Counted from the first letter of the stretch, positions 24,626 through 32,723 are shown. The stretch is DNA of 64,000 bases from JAEXOD01 sp963667875 (GCA_963667875.2 CAXXGC010000001.1:248001-312000), one strand, 5' to 3'. The notes: a model not told the origin generated them from the sequence alone. Translations and numbers: made by a program.

Positions 24626-25774
24626 CTAATTGATATTAACTAACTTCATATCACTTTTTTCATAAATATAATCTTCATAATCTTCCCACCATTTTTCGGA
24701 AGGTATATAAACTCCATATTCGGTTGTTTGACCTACGATGGGAAGGGCAACCGTAACTCCTTCTATCTCGGCTTCTTTTGTTATCCTAACCATTGGATCA
24801 TACCATGCATGTAAAGCAAGATTAAAAGTCCCCCAATGAATAGGCTGCAGTACTTTACCACGCAGGTCGATATGGGCCTGAACTGTTTCTTCGGGATACA
24901 TGTGTATATGATGCCAAGCTTCATTATAAGCCCCGCATTCCATCAAAGTAATATCAAAAGGTCCGTATTTATTGCCAATTTCCTTAAAAGATTTGGAATA
25001 ACCGCCGTCACCGCTAAAAAATAAATTGTGATTTTTTGCTTGTATTACAAATGAAGCCCACAAGGTTTCATCTCTGTCAAACAATCCGCGTCCGGAAAAA
25101 TGCTGGCCCGGTGTGGCGGTAATTTTTAAGCTGTCGTTAACAGAATATTCATCCCACCAGTCAAGTTCCACAATTTTATCTTTATCAACTCCCCATTCGT
25201 ATAATAACTTCCCAACCTTTAACGGAACTATAAATAACTTTACATTATCTTTTATTAATTTAATAGAGTATTTATTTAAATGGTCATAATGATTATGAGA
25301 GATTATTACAATATCAATTTCCGGCAGTAATTTAAAATCAAACGGTACATCACAATTGTAACGGGTTGGGCCTAATAGGGAAACACGTCTTTGGTATACG
25401 GGGTCGGTTAAAATTTTATATCCGTCAATATTAATCATTGTTGAAGAATGTCCAAGCCATGTAACATTCAGCTGATTATTAGCGGTTGAATTAAATTTGT
25501 TGATATCCACTTTTTGAACCGGTAATAATTCGTTTGGAGTTCTGTTTCCGCCTTCAAAAATAAATTTCCAAATAGTGCTTATATTTTTTAATAATTCCGG
25601 CTGTTTCCAAGCCTCATAATTTCTAAATTTACCAGCCTTATAATTTAAAAAGTAACTGCTGTCAGTCATATCATAGTCCTTTTTTGGTTCTATAAAATTT
25701 TTACATGCGGCAAAGAAAATAAAGAGTATTACAATAAAACTTTTTAAGTTATTTCTTTTTTTCTTTGTTTGCAT
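24626..25774 (-). CDS. MBL fold metallohydrolase lipoprotein (NAPE-PLD/UlaG-like)
   Basis: 382 residues. A lipoprotein signal with 'FFAACKN' puts the lipid on C24. The metallo-beta-lactamase metal motif is 'ISHNHYDHL' (HxHxDH), followed by 'SGDGGYSKSF' and 'QPIHWGTFNLALH', typical of the family that includes N-acyl-phosphatidylethanolamine phospholipase D. It therefore probably hydrolyses a phosphodiester or lactone outside the cytoplasmic membrane. The start ATG overlaps a TetR operator candidate (25773-25793), so repressor binding would sit on the start region. First gene after tetR in a four-gene unit. Confidence 0.85.
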   Translation of the reverse strand: MQTKKKRNNLKSFIVILFIFFAACKNFIEPKKDYDMTDSSYFLNYKAGKFRNYEAWKQPELLKNISTIWKFIFEGGNRTPNELLPVQKVDINKFNSTANNQLNVTWLGHSSTMINIDGYKILTDPVYQRRVSLLGPTRYNCDVPFDFKLLPEIDIVIISHNHYDHLNKYSIKLIKDNVKLFIVPLKVGKLLYEWGVDKDKIVELDWWDEYSVNDSLKITATPGQHFSGRGLFDRDETLWASFVIQAKNHNLFFSGDGGYSKSFKEIGNKYGPFDITLMECGAYNEAWHHIHMYPEETVQAHIDLRGKVLQPIHWGTFNLALHAWYDPMVRITKEAEIEGVTVALPIVGQTTEYGVYIPSEKWWEDYEDYIYEKSDMKLVNIN

Positions 25775-25793
25775 AAATGAATATTCGTTTATT
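25773..25793. promoter_or_regulatory. TetR operator candidate 1 (at MBL gene start)
   Basis: Core AAATGAATATTCGTTT is a near-perfect dyad (7 of 8 positions per half) centred in GAATATTC. The 21-base site differs by one base from the reverse-strand site at 26391-26411 upstream of the tetR gene. It overlaps the ATG of the MBL gene. Confidence 0.7.
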
Positions 25794-25809
25794 AAAAATT
25801 TAAAATTTT

Positions 25810-26382
25810 TTATAACTTAACGGCGTCCCAAGCTAAAGAAAATGCTGTTTCAATATTAGCCGGGGTTAACTCAAAACATTTGCAATGTTTGGAGTTTGCT
25901 AAAATCATCATCGGGTAAAAAATAAAAACCGAAATTATTTCAAAAGAAACATTTTTTATTACTTTTTGCTCAATGCCTTTACTTATTACAGACGCAAACG
26001 GTTCAAAATGTTTTTCAAGTTCTTTGTGGTCTACCAACTCTGTATAAGGAGTATTGGAAAATTGTTCCATATACTGATATAAATCGTGATGTTTGGATGA
26101 AAACTCAAATCCGTTTATCCAAAAAGTTTGGAAAATATCTCTAAAAGGTTTGCTGCTGTCAAAATCTTTTAATAATACCTTACTCATGTTCTTTTTAATT
26201 TCAACATAAGTGGAAACAAGCAAGTCTTCTTTGTTTTGGTAATAAATATATATTGTAGCAGGAGAAACATTTGCTTCTTTTGCTATTTTTGCCACCGAAC
26301 TAGCCGAAAATCCAATTTCGTTTACAAGTTTAACGGTTGCTTTTATTATTGCTTCTTGTTTGTTTTCATCTTTAAATCGCAT
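25810..26382 (-). CDS. TetR/AcrR family regulator of the MBL-SDR operon
   Basis: 190 residues. N-terminal HTH 'KQEAIIKATVKLVNEIGFSA' and 'SVAKIAKEANVSPATIYIYY' match TetR (recognition helix ending YIYY). The C-terminal ligand domain is divergent. It lies 35 bp upstream of the MBL gene on the same strand. Two copies of one dyad, one in its own promoter and one at the MBL start, make it the likely repressor of itself and the downstream genes. Inducer unknown. Confidence 0.9.
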   Translation of the reverse strand: MRFKDENKQEAIIKATVKLVNEIGFSASSVAKIAKEANVSPATIYIYYQNKEDLLVSTYVEIKKNMSKVLLKDFDSSKPFRDIFQTFWINGFEFSSKHHDLYQYMEQFSNTPYTELVDHKELEKHFEPFASVISKGIEQKVIKNVSFEIISVFIFYPMMILANSKHCKCFELTPANIETAFSLAWDAVKL

Positions 26383-26390
26383 GGTTCTAA

Positions 26391-26411
26391 AATAAACGAT
26401 TATTCATTTAT
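26391..26411. promoter_or_regulatory. TetR operator candidate 2 (upstream of tetR)
   Basis: Reverse-strand copy of the site at 25773, with 20 of 21 bases identical. It lies 8 bp upstream of the TetR start, where binding would block its own transcription. Confidence 0.7.
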
Positions 26412-26454
26412 AGTCAAGTTGTTTTTTGTAAAATTGTATAAATAATAGAGTGGC

Positions 26455-26607
26455 TATTTTCGTTTTTGGCAAATTTTGGGAATAAGATGTGCTCTTATTT
26501 TCGTTTTTAATGATTTTTGAAAATAAGGAGTGTCGTTATTTTCATTTTTAACCGTTTTTGAAAATAAGGAGATTGTTAATTTCAATTTTAACGAATTTTG
26601 AAAATAG
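26455..26607. repeat. 41-bp tandem repeat, nearly four copies, each with an internal dyad
   Basis: Units start at 26455, 26496, 26537 and (partial, diverged) 26578. Units 2 and 3 begin TATTTTC and end in GAAAATAAGGAG. Within them TTATTTTC and GAAAATAA can pair as an 8-bp stem across about 15 bases. The array lies between the divergent tetR and S41 peptidase genes. Function unknown: it could bind a protein, form hairpins, or be decayed mobile sequence. Confidence 0.7.
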
Positions 26608-26778
26608 AACTTGTATTATTTTATTCTTGACTTTTGCAATGGGACTTAATAATTTGTTTTTATAATTATGCGGTTTTGGTGAGGCATTTTATTACCAATC
26701 TTAAAAATTCTGTTACAAACTTATATAAATTGTAAACTTATATTATTTTTATTCGATTCAATTAAATTAGGAATTAAA

Positions 26779-28281
26779 ATGAAATTAAGATTCCGGTTTG
26801 TTTTAATATTATTTTTATTTAATACCGTTTTATTTGCGCAATTTGAGGGATACACTCCTGATCTTGATATTCAAAAAACGGACAAATATCTAAATGCCAA
26901 TATCTACCAGCAGGATTTTTTATATTTATGCGAAGGTTTGGTAAATTTTCACGCTAATGTTTATCTTAATTTTGCTAAAGAAGAATTTGACAATGAAAAA
27001 AACCGAATATTTGAGGACCTAAAAAATTGCAAAGAAAAAAAAGAATTTGCTGATTTAGCAAAATGGTTTGTAAATAAATTAAAAGACGGACATGCCGGTC
27101 TGCAAGGGGAAAGCCAAACGGGAAATGTTTATTTTTATCCATTTAAAACAAAATATCTTATCGATTCGCTTTATATTACAAGCGTTACAGATCAGCTTCC
27201 AACAGAATTTAACGGTACGGTTATTAAAAGTATTAATGATATAAGTTTGCAAGAAATTGAAAATAGAACTACAGAAAAAATAACATTTGAAAATTATGTG
27301 GCCCGCCAAAAATATATTATGCTGCAAATAAATAATACTTGGTTTTTAAAACTGGTGGATATAATTAAAACCGATAGTGATAAAGTAGTGATAGAAACAA
27401 CAAACGGCAGACAATTTACAACAAAACCCAACAGCAACAATAATTACACGGCAAAATTTCCCCCGCATATTGTAACCGAAAAAAATAACGAACCGTTTAG
27501 TTATAAAATAATAAAAGATAAAAATTTGTGTTACATACAGTTTAACAAATTTGTGGATAAACGCATAGGGGAAATGTATATAAATATGCTTCCTTGGTTT
27601 AAAAGATGGGTAACAAAAACTATTAGATTTTTTGGCGGAAGTGCAGGTGTGCCCGATGAATATTTTGAGGATTTTGTAAACCGTTGTGTGGTCGATATGA
27701 AATCTAATAATATTACAAAAGTATTAATTGATTTGCGTAACAATACCGGAGGTAGTTCGTACTTAGGTGATCTTTTGTTTTACGCTTTTGGAGTAGACAA
27801 CTATAAAAGTTTTAGTGCGGAAATAAAATATTCGGAATTGCTAAAATTACAGACAGAAGCTGCCGGAATGGAATATAAACCAAATTTTAACAACGATACT
27901 ATTACTGACAATTTTGCATATACTAAAAATGCAGAAGGGGTAGAAAAAATAACTGACCGTATTAATGCCGATGTTTATGTGGCAATTGGAGAATGGACTT
28001 TTAGCAGCGCGGTTATGTTTGCAACAACAGCGGCTGATAATAAAATATTTAAAGTAATTGGTGAACCTATAAGCGAAAAACCTTCGCACTTTGGGGAAGT
28101 ATTATTTATGAAATTACCAAACACACAACTCCTTTGCTCTTTAAGCTGCAAGCAATTCCACAGACCGGATATATCAAAAGACAATGAGGATACATTAATT
28201 CCCGATGTTAAAATTTATAAAACGTATAAATCCATTACAACAGGAGTTGATCCGGTTTATGATTATGTGGTGGGAGAGTAA
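26779..28281 (+). CDS. S41 family peptidase-like protein
   Basis: 500 residues. Residues 1-20 form a signal peptide ('FVLILFLFNTVLFAQ'). A PDZ-like part near residues 130-160 ('LPTEFNGTVIKSINDISLQE') is followed by the S41 core: 'KVLIDLRNNTGGSSYLGDLLF' region, 'ADVYVAIGEWTFSSAVMFA' with the nucleophile position at S409/S410, and the end 'GEPISEKPSHFGE'. These match C-terminal processing/tricorn-like serine proteases, here exported. Substrate unknown. It is monocistronic, with a 41-bp tandem repeat array upstream. Confidence 0.82.
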   Translation: MKLRFRFVLILFLFNTVLFAQFEGYTPDLDIQKTDKYLNANIYQQDFLYLCEGLVNFHANVYLNFAKEEFDNEKNRIFEDLKNCKEKKEFADLAKWFVNKLKDGHAGLQGESQTGNVYFYPFKTKYLIDSLYITSVTDQLPTEFNGTVIKSINDISLQEIENRTTEKITFENYVARQKYIMLQINNTWFLKLVDIIKTDSDKVVIETTNGRQFTTKPNSNNNYTAKFPPHIVTEKNNEPFSYKIIKDKNLCYIQFNKFVDKRIGEMYINMLPWFKRWVTKTIRFFGGSAGVPDEYFEDFVNRCVVDMKSNNITKVLIDLRNNTGGSSYLGDLLFYAFGVDNYKSFSAEIKYSELLKLQTEAAGMEYKPNFNNDTITDNFAYTKNAEGVEKITDRINADVYVAIGEWTFSSAVMFATTAADNKIFKVIGEPISEKPSHFGEVLFMKLPNTQLLCSLSCKQFHRPDISKDNEDTLIPDVKIYKTYKSITTGVDPVYDYVVGE

Positions 28282-28372
28282 GAAAAATAATAATTAATGT
28301 AAAATATTTACAAAATATACAATAGAATTGTCGATTGAGATCTGTAATCAGAATTAAATATTATGGTGAACT

Positions 28373-29182
28373 ATGAAAGATTCGAAAATTCAGCTTTCTC
28401 GTATTCAAAAACGGCGAATTGCAAAAGGAAAAATAAAGGAAATTATTAATAACTTAAATAATCTTTTGGTTATACATTATTCATGTGAAAGTTTTAATAA
28501 TAGACCTGAAGGTAAATCACCAAGAATTACTTCTATTGCAGTAAAGGATATGCATACCTTACAAACAAAATCTTTTTCAATACATTTATTGGCGGAAATA
28601 GGCAGAAAATCATTATCGGAAATTGAAAATGATTGTGATCAGCTAGAATTAGAAATGCTTAATACATTTTATTATTTTGTTGAACATCATCAACAGTCTA
28701 AATGGTTACATTGGAATATGCGCGATCAGAATTACGGTTTTGAAGCTTTAGCACACCGATTAAGAGTACTTGGTGGAGAGCCTTGCGCGATAGCACCTAT
28801 TGATTTATTTGATTTAGCAAGAATATTGGTTGATTGGTATGGAGCAAATTATATTGAAAATTCGAGATTAGAAAAATTAATTGATTTGAATGAAATAACA
28901 AAAACTAATTTTTTAAAAGGAGAAGAAGAAGCAACTGCTTTCAAAAATAAAGATTACTATAAGTTGCATTTATCCACCTTACGAAAAGTCGAATCAATTT
29001 CAAAAATATTTGATAAAATTACAGATGGAACTTTAAAAACCAAGGCAACATTTAAAGGGAAATATGGGAACTGGTTACAATATTTAATTGAAAAAATTAC
29101 TGACAATTGGATATCATCTCTCTTGGGTCTAATAATTATGGTTGTAACGATAATCTTGTGGGTATTAAATGTATTGAGTTGA
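28373..29182 (+). CDS. Unrecognised protein with a possible nuclease-like domain and a C-terminal membrane anchor
   Basis: 269 residues. Residues 30-130 contain 'LLVIHYSCESFNN' and 'WLHWNMRDQNYGFEALAHRL', whose spacing and order recall the acidic and Asn/Asp motifs of DEDD 3'-5' exonuclease folds; the first motif has only one acidic residue (Glu in 'SCES'), so activity is doubtful. A Lys-rich middle part follows. The last 22 residues are a hydrophobic helix ('LLGLIIMVVTIILWVLNVLS'), so the protein is probably tail-anchored with its bulk in the cytoplasm. It lies next to the Abi_2 gene and the hip module. Family not recognised; an effector role in a defence island is speculation. Confidence 0.6.
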   Translation: MKDSKIQLSRIQKRRIAKGKIKEIINNLNNLLVIHYSCESFNNRPEGKSPRITSIAVKDMHTLQTKSFSIHLLAEIGRKSLSEIENDCDQLELEMLNTFYYFVEHHQQSKWLHWNMRDQNYGFEALAHRLRVLGGEPCAIAPIDLFDLARILVDWYGANYIENSRLEKLIDLNEITKTNFLKGEEEATAFKNKDYYKLHLSTLRKVESISKIFDKITDGTLKTKATFKGKYGNWLQYLIEKITDNWISSLLGLIIMVVTIILWVLNVLS

Positions 29183-29343
29183 GTAAAACAACTAAATATT
29201 GATGTCGCATTGATATTAAAAAACGCAAACAATTAATAGATAAATACCAAGCGTAACAAATAGAATTGTGTCAAATATAAATTTCTAAAAATAGATAGGG
29301 TTGAAGCCAAACAATAAAGTAATATATTCGGCATTTGGAAAAA

Positions 29344-30228
29344 TCAGTTGAACAATTTTTCACTTCTCCATAATTTTGTAAAACCCATCGGAGCTAGATC
29401 TACCATTGGATATTTATTTAAGAGTGCGTTAAGCTTATTCAGAAAATCTTTATTGCTATTAATTTCGTTAAGGAAAAATGAAATTATTGCAAAAATAAAG
29501 TAAATACGTTTTTGATTAGCGGGGTATGCTAACCATCCGTTTATTTTTTGAGGAATCACTGGAGGAACTCTAATTTCTCGATTCCAAAGACGTGAATGAT
29601 GAGCACAAATATTTCTTATGTAGACCAAAGTATGAATCCATGAGGTAAAGACAGGTGATTGCAAATGATATACGCTAGAAATAATTTTTTTGTCCTCCGG
29701 GAATAAATTTTTATAGATTATTGATAAGAGGCCAAAAGAAGTCGTTTCAAGTGTAATCCACGAAGGTGGGATACTTTCTGCATACTTGGAAAAATAATGC
29801 GTTAAAAATTCCTCACTGGATCTATTTAATTCTTCTTTAAGCTTAATAACATGGGTTGTATGTTTTTGGGGGTTCACAAATAAATTATGGTCTTCTATCC
29901 AAAAAGGATTATATTTGTGAGATAATGAGTAAATGATTTTTGTGCGAACTGAAATTTCGATTTTTTCTATTGTATCAAAAACTAAAACACGCAATTCATG
30001 GTCAAAATAATAAAGGTCCAGAATCAAATTGAAGTCAATATTACTTTTAAAAATATGAAGCGGTTTATTCGAAAGCAAAGGATACATGTAAGCAGATAAA
30101 CGATAATAATTAACATGAGAAAGAAAGTTAATTGCCTCATGATCATTATTAATAATTAAACCACGTTGTTTAAGCTGCTCTACTTGTTCAGTAGATGTTA
30201 ACGCTTTTTTTGTATATGTAATTGCCAT
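29344..30228 (-). CDS. Abi_2 family protein (AbiD/AbiF type) with HEPN RNase motif
   Basis: 294 residues when started at the ATG at 30228 ('MAITYTKKALTSTEQVEQL'), the common family start; a longer frame to 30324 adds no conserved sequence and would run through the upstream RNA. It matches Abi_2 (PF07751): 'HVNYYRLSAYMYPLL', 'FDHELRVLVFDTIEKIEISV', 'SWITLETTSFGLLSIIY' and 'RNICAHHSRLW'. The last contains the HEPN ribonuclease motif R205-N-x3-H210. AbiD/AbiF proteins stop phage growth by killing or arresting the host. A short promoter-RNA-terminator unit lies directly upstream, so it may be a toxin held in check by that RNA. No SD is visible. Confidence 0.85.
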   Translation of the reverse strand: MAITYTKKALTSTEQVEQLKQRGLIINNDHEAINFLSHVNYYRLSAYMYPLLSNKPLHIFKSNIDFNLILDLYYFDHELRVLVFDTIEKIEISVRTKIIYSLSHKYNPFWIEDHNLFVNPQKHTTHVIKLKEELNRSSEEFLTHYFSKYAESIPPSWITLETTSFGLLSIIYKNLFPEDKKIISSVYHLQSPVFTSWIHTLVYIRNICAHHSRLWNREIRVPPVIPQKINGWLAYPANQKRIYFIFAIISFFLNEINSNKDFLNKLNALLNKYPMVDLAPMGFTKLWRSEKLFN

Positions 30229-30289
30229 AATTTTAAAAACTAAAAAGCCCGCCAATTTGGGCATTGTTAAGAGGCCTGGCAGGCATGTT
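30229..30289 (-). ncRNA. Candidate structured antitoxin RNA upstream of the Abi_2 gene
   Basis: On the minus strand a promoter (30294-30326) is followed by about 60 nt ending in a terminator: GCCTGCC (30284-30278) pairs with GGCGGGC (30253-30247), then TTTTT and, after AG, TTTTT. Alternative pairings also exist (GCCU-gcc-AGGC, and GCCC/GGGC around AAATTGGC), so a pseudoknot or switch is plausible. The last T lies about 6 bases before the Abi_2 start codon. The layout matches the reported pairing of AbiF proteins with a small upstream RNA (from memory). Existence is supported; the identity of the family is inference. Confidence 0.65.
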
Positions 30290-30293
30290 ACTA

Positions 30294-30326
30294 CAAAATT
30301 AACACGAAAAAAGAGAAAATGCAATA
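30294..30326 (-). promoter_or_regulatory. Bacteroidota-type promoter for the Abi_2 upstream RNA
   Basis: On the minus strand TATTG (30326-30322) and TAATTTTG (30301-30294), with 20 bases between them, fit the TTTG-N19-TAnnTTTG consensus with small differences. The promoter directly abuts the A-tract repeat array. Confidence 0.6.
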
Positions 30327-30327
30327 T

Positions 30328-30568
30328 AAAAATTAATAAAAATTAATAAAAATTAATAAAAATTAATAAAAATTAATAAAAATTAATAAAAATTAATAAA
30401 AATTAATAAAAATTAATAAAAATTAATAAAAATTAATAAAAATTAATAAAAATTAATAAAAATTAATAAAAATTAATAAAAATTAATAAAAATTAATAAA
30501 AATTAATAAAAATTAATAAAAATTAATAAAAATTAATAAAAATTAATAAAAATTAATAAAAATTAATA
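30328..30568. repeat. Phased A-tract minisatellite, about 24 perfect copies of a 10-bp unit
   Basis: AAAAATTAAT repeated head to tail with no mismatch over roughly 240 bp. The period of 10 bp is close to one helical turn, so A-tracts lie on one face of the DNA and should bend it strongly. It sits in the gap between the minus-strand Abi_2 RNA promoter (2 bp away) and the plus-strand lipocalin gene. Perfect identity implies recent expansion or strong conversion, and copy number may vary between strains. Confidence 0.95.
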
Positions 30569-30634
30569 GATTTAATACTATTTGGAACAAAACTCCTTCC
30601 ATTTTCCGTTATTAGTATAAAGATAAAGGAAATT

Positions 30635-31165
30635 ATGAAAACAAGTATCTTAACAATTGCTGTATTTATGTTAACTATGGGAAATATAAAAGCACAGGAA
30701 AATTTACCGCAGACAGTAAAATCTTTAGATATAAATAAATACGTTGGTTTGTGGTACGAAGTTGCAAAAATTCCTAATTGGTTTCAAAAACAGTGTGTAA
30801 AAGGAACAACCGCCCAATATAATATTAATGAATACGGTGAAATTGATGTAATAAACAGCTGTATTACTGAAGAAGGTGAAAGAGATATTGCAAACGGTTT
30901 GGCACGTATTGTAGATAAAAAAACAAATTCCAAATTGGAAGTGAGTTTTGTAAGTATATTTGGCTGGCATTTGTTTTGGGGTGATTATTGGGTGCTGGGA
31001 CTTGGTGATAATTACGAATATGCTGTTATTGGTACTCCAAGCCGTAAATACGGATGGATATTAAGCCGTATGCCTGTTTTGGAAAAAGAAAAATTAGATA
31101 AGGCATTTGAAATATTTAAAAACGCAGGATACGATATAAATAAATTTGAAATGTCAAAACAATAA
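30635..31165 (+). CDS. Lipocalin family protein (Blc-like)
   Basis: 176 residues. Residues 1-20 form a signal peptide ('ILTIAVFMLTMGNIKA'). The lipocalin motif 'VGLWYEVAKIPNWFQK' starts with G38-x-W40. It continues with 'CVKGTTAQYNINEYGEIDV' and 'YAVIGTPSRKYGWILSR', as in bacterial Blc, a barrel that carries fatty acids or lysophospholipids at the envelope. The signal has no lipobox Cys, so it is likely periplasmic rather than a lipoprotein. The upstream region is the A-tract array; a curvature effect on its promoter is possible. Confidence 0.9.
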   Translation: MKTSILTIAVFMLTMGNIKAQENLPQTVKSLDINKYVGLWYEVAKIPNWFQKQCVKGTTAQYNINEYGEIDVINSCITEEGERDIANGLARIVDKKTNSKLEVSFVSIFGWHLFWGDYWVLGLGDNYEYAVIGTPSRKYGWILSRMPVLEKEKLDKAFEIFKNAGYDINKFEMSKQ

Positions 31166-31170
31166 GGGCA

Positions 31171-31420
31171 ATTTTTAATTCTCAATTTTTAATTTTTAAT
31201 TAAAAACAAAAAACAACATTTAATAAATAACCAATAATAATTTGAATACAGATGACACAGATAGGGTTTGATACGATGAAATTTTAGAATAAGCGGGTTC
31301 TAGGCAAAATACCATACGTTAAAATTATGGAAATCATAAAAATCACAGTACTTGCAATCTTTTAATTCATCATTCATAATTTATAATTCACAATTCTCTT
31401 TTAATCATGGTTCAAACAAT
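31171..31420 (+). repeat. Long intergenic repeat, copy R1
   Basis: Shares about 250 bases with R2 (33017-33302) and the second half with R3 (33536-33754): TTTTTAATTCTCAATTTTTA, CCAATAATAATTTGAA, ATAAGCGGGTT, CATAAAAATCACAGTACTTG, TTCATAATTTATAATTCACA and AATCATGGTTCA. It ends four bases before the hipT stop codon. No coding content. Confidence 0.8.
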
Positions 31421-31424
31421 GTTT

Positions 31425-32405
31425 TTATCTGCTAATTCTTTCCAATCGTTCTTTCACAAAAGTCATATAAAGAATTTTAATATCTTCACTCAAAAACGAA
31501 CGGTTTACCAAACTTTCAATATTGTCAGTTTTTAATAGAATAGCACTAATTATTAACCTAATTCGTTTTTCGCTGATCCCTATTCTTTTTCCAAACTCAA
31601 TAAAATCGGGTTGTGTATATTTGCTGCCAAATCTAAAATTCTCGCTTTCGCAATTATCTGCAAATAATTCCAAAGCTAAATCCGATTCATTTGGTGTATG
31701 GATTCTTGTGCATAACAGATCATAAGCGGGAGTTAATAAATAATCGCCAAACTTAGTATTGCGATATATTGAAAAGTTTTTTATATGTGCGTCACCATTA
31801 CTGACAATATAATTAAATAAAATTAATCTAAAATACTTTTCCATTTCGATAGGATAAGCAGGAACATGCTTTTTAATTAATTCGGCAATACCTTCATAAC
31901 TGAAATTATATTTATAGTTGTTTCCTTCGGTTTCGGAAGTTTTACCGGCAATTTGGGCAAAATCTTCTAAAAGATATTTATTTTCATCATCAATTATATC
32001 AAATCGTTTTGTAATATAGGCTGGTTCTCCGTCCCTAAACTTAACAAGTCCGTTATAAGCAGTGTTAATATTAAAAACTTGTTTAGCAATCTGCATGGTT
32101 AAATGTTCGTTAGCAGGAACCGAATCAAGATATTTATAAGCACCATACGGAATCGGTTTTAATATATATTGGCCATCACTTTCGGTCAAAGTTAATTGAT
32201 TGGTAATAAGTTTAAGAGAATGTTTAATCTGAATACCGGAAATGGAAAGTTTATCGCTAAGTTTTATTTTTTGTTCGTTAAATTCAGGGCGGGTAAAATT
32301 TAAAACATGACTGACTTTTTTGCCGTTAAAAAGGATTTTTAAACACTTAGGACAAAACGACTCAAACCCGGGCTTTAAACAACCAAAACAATAATTGTTA
32401 TTCAT
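31425..32405 (-). CDS. hipT: HipT-type toxin kinase (HipA C-terminal core)
   Basis: 326 residues from the ATG at 32405 ('MNNNYCFGCLKPGF'); a start nine codons earlier is less likely. It has an N-terminal zinc ribbon (C6, C9, C18, C21), the gly-rich loop with S54-I55-S56, the Ser-Ile-Ser motif of HipT proteins, the ATP lysine K83 in 'YILKP', catalytic 'SNGDAHIKNFS', and 'PAYDLL' for Mg. It is the kinase of a split HipA: the N-terminal subdomain is on a separate gene (hipS). In the known E. coli HipBST system HipT phosphorylates TrpS; the target here is not shown. The start overlaps the hipS stop by 8 bp. Confidence 0.85.
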   Translation of the reverse strand: MNNNYCFGCLKPGFESFCPKCLKILFNGKKVSHVLNFTRPEFNEQKIKLSDKLSISGIQIKHSLKLITNQLTLTESDGQYILKPIPYGAYKYLDSVPANEHLTMQIAKQVFNINTAYNGLVKFRDGEPAYITKRFDIIDDENKYLLEDFAQIAGKTSETEGNNYKYNFSYEGIAELIKKHVPAYPIEMEKYFRLILFNYIVSNGDAHIKNFSIYRNTKFGDYLLTPAYDLLCTRIHTPNESDLALELFADNCESENFRFGSKYTQPDFIEFGKRIGISEKRIRLIISAILLKTDNIESLVNRSFLSEDIKILYMTFVKERLERISR

Positions 32406-32721
32406 GTTCCACCTCAACAGTAATTGCTCCAATTGTATTTTGGCCGGCGGTTTTTAATAACAACGTAAAATAGTCGTTTTCATCAATTTTATGGTTTTTA
32501 CATATTATTTTTTTGTTTTCTCCTTCCGAAAGCATACCGAAGAAAAACGGGAAAAGGATTTTTGAATGAAATATTTGCTCTTGTTTTGGAAGTGTGATGC
32601 TAATTGCCGGGAAATCACTTCTTAGGTAATCGGAATTGTAAATAAATTGATATTCTAACACGTCCTTTGTTAAATATCCGGCTAATATTTTATTATAATA
32701 AACTTTTGCTTTGGCTGCCAT
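32398..32721 (-). CDS. hipS: HipS-type protein (HipA N-terminal subdomain)
   Basis: 107 residues equal to the HipA N-terminal subdomain 1 (couple_hipA): 'AKVYYNKILAGYLTKDVLEY', 'FPAISITLPKQEQIFHSKIL', 'PFFFGMLSEGENKKII'. In E. coli HipBST, HipS is the antitoxin that neutralises HipT, while HipB is a DNA-binding enhancer. The same role is likely here from synteny. It begins 2 bp after the hipB stop and overlaps hipT by 8 bp, so all three are translated together. Length and order fit a tripartite system. Confidence 0.82.
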   Translation of the reverse strand: MAAKAKVYYNKILAGYLTKDVLEYQFIYNSDYLRSDFPAISITLPKQEQIFHSKILFPFFFGMLSEGENKKIICKNHKIDENDYFTLLLKTAGQNTIGAITVEVEHE

Positions 32722-32723
32722 AA

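Noticed and set aside
30229..30324. Extended N-terminus of the Abi_2 protein (start at 30324)
   Set aside because: It would run through the RNA and terminator, and the residues added are not family-like; the ATG at 30228 gives the known start.
30328..30568. CRISPR array or type III toxin-antitoxin (ToxIN-like) RNA repeats
   Set aside because: The 10-bp unit has no spacers, and the repeats lie upstream of the RNA promoter rather than inside the transcript. ToxIN repeats are about 35 nt and precede the toxin after a terminator.
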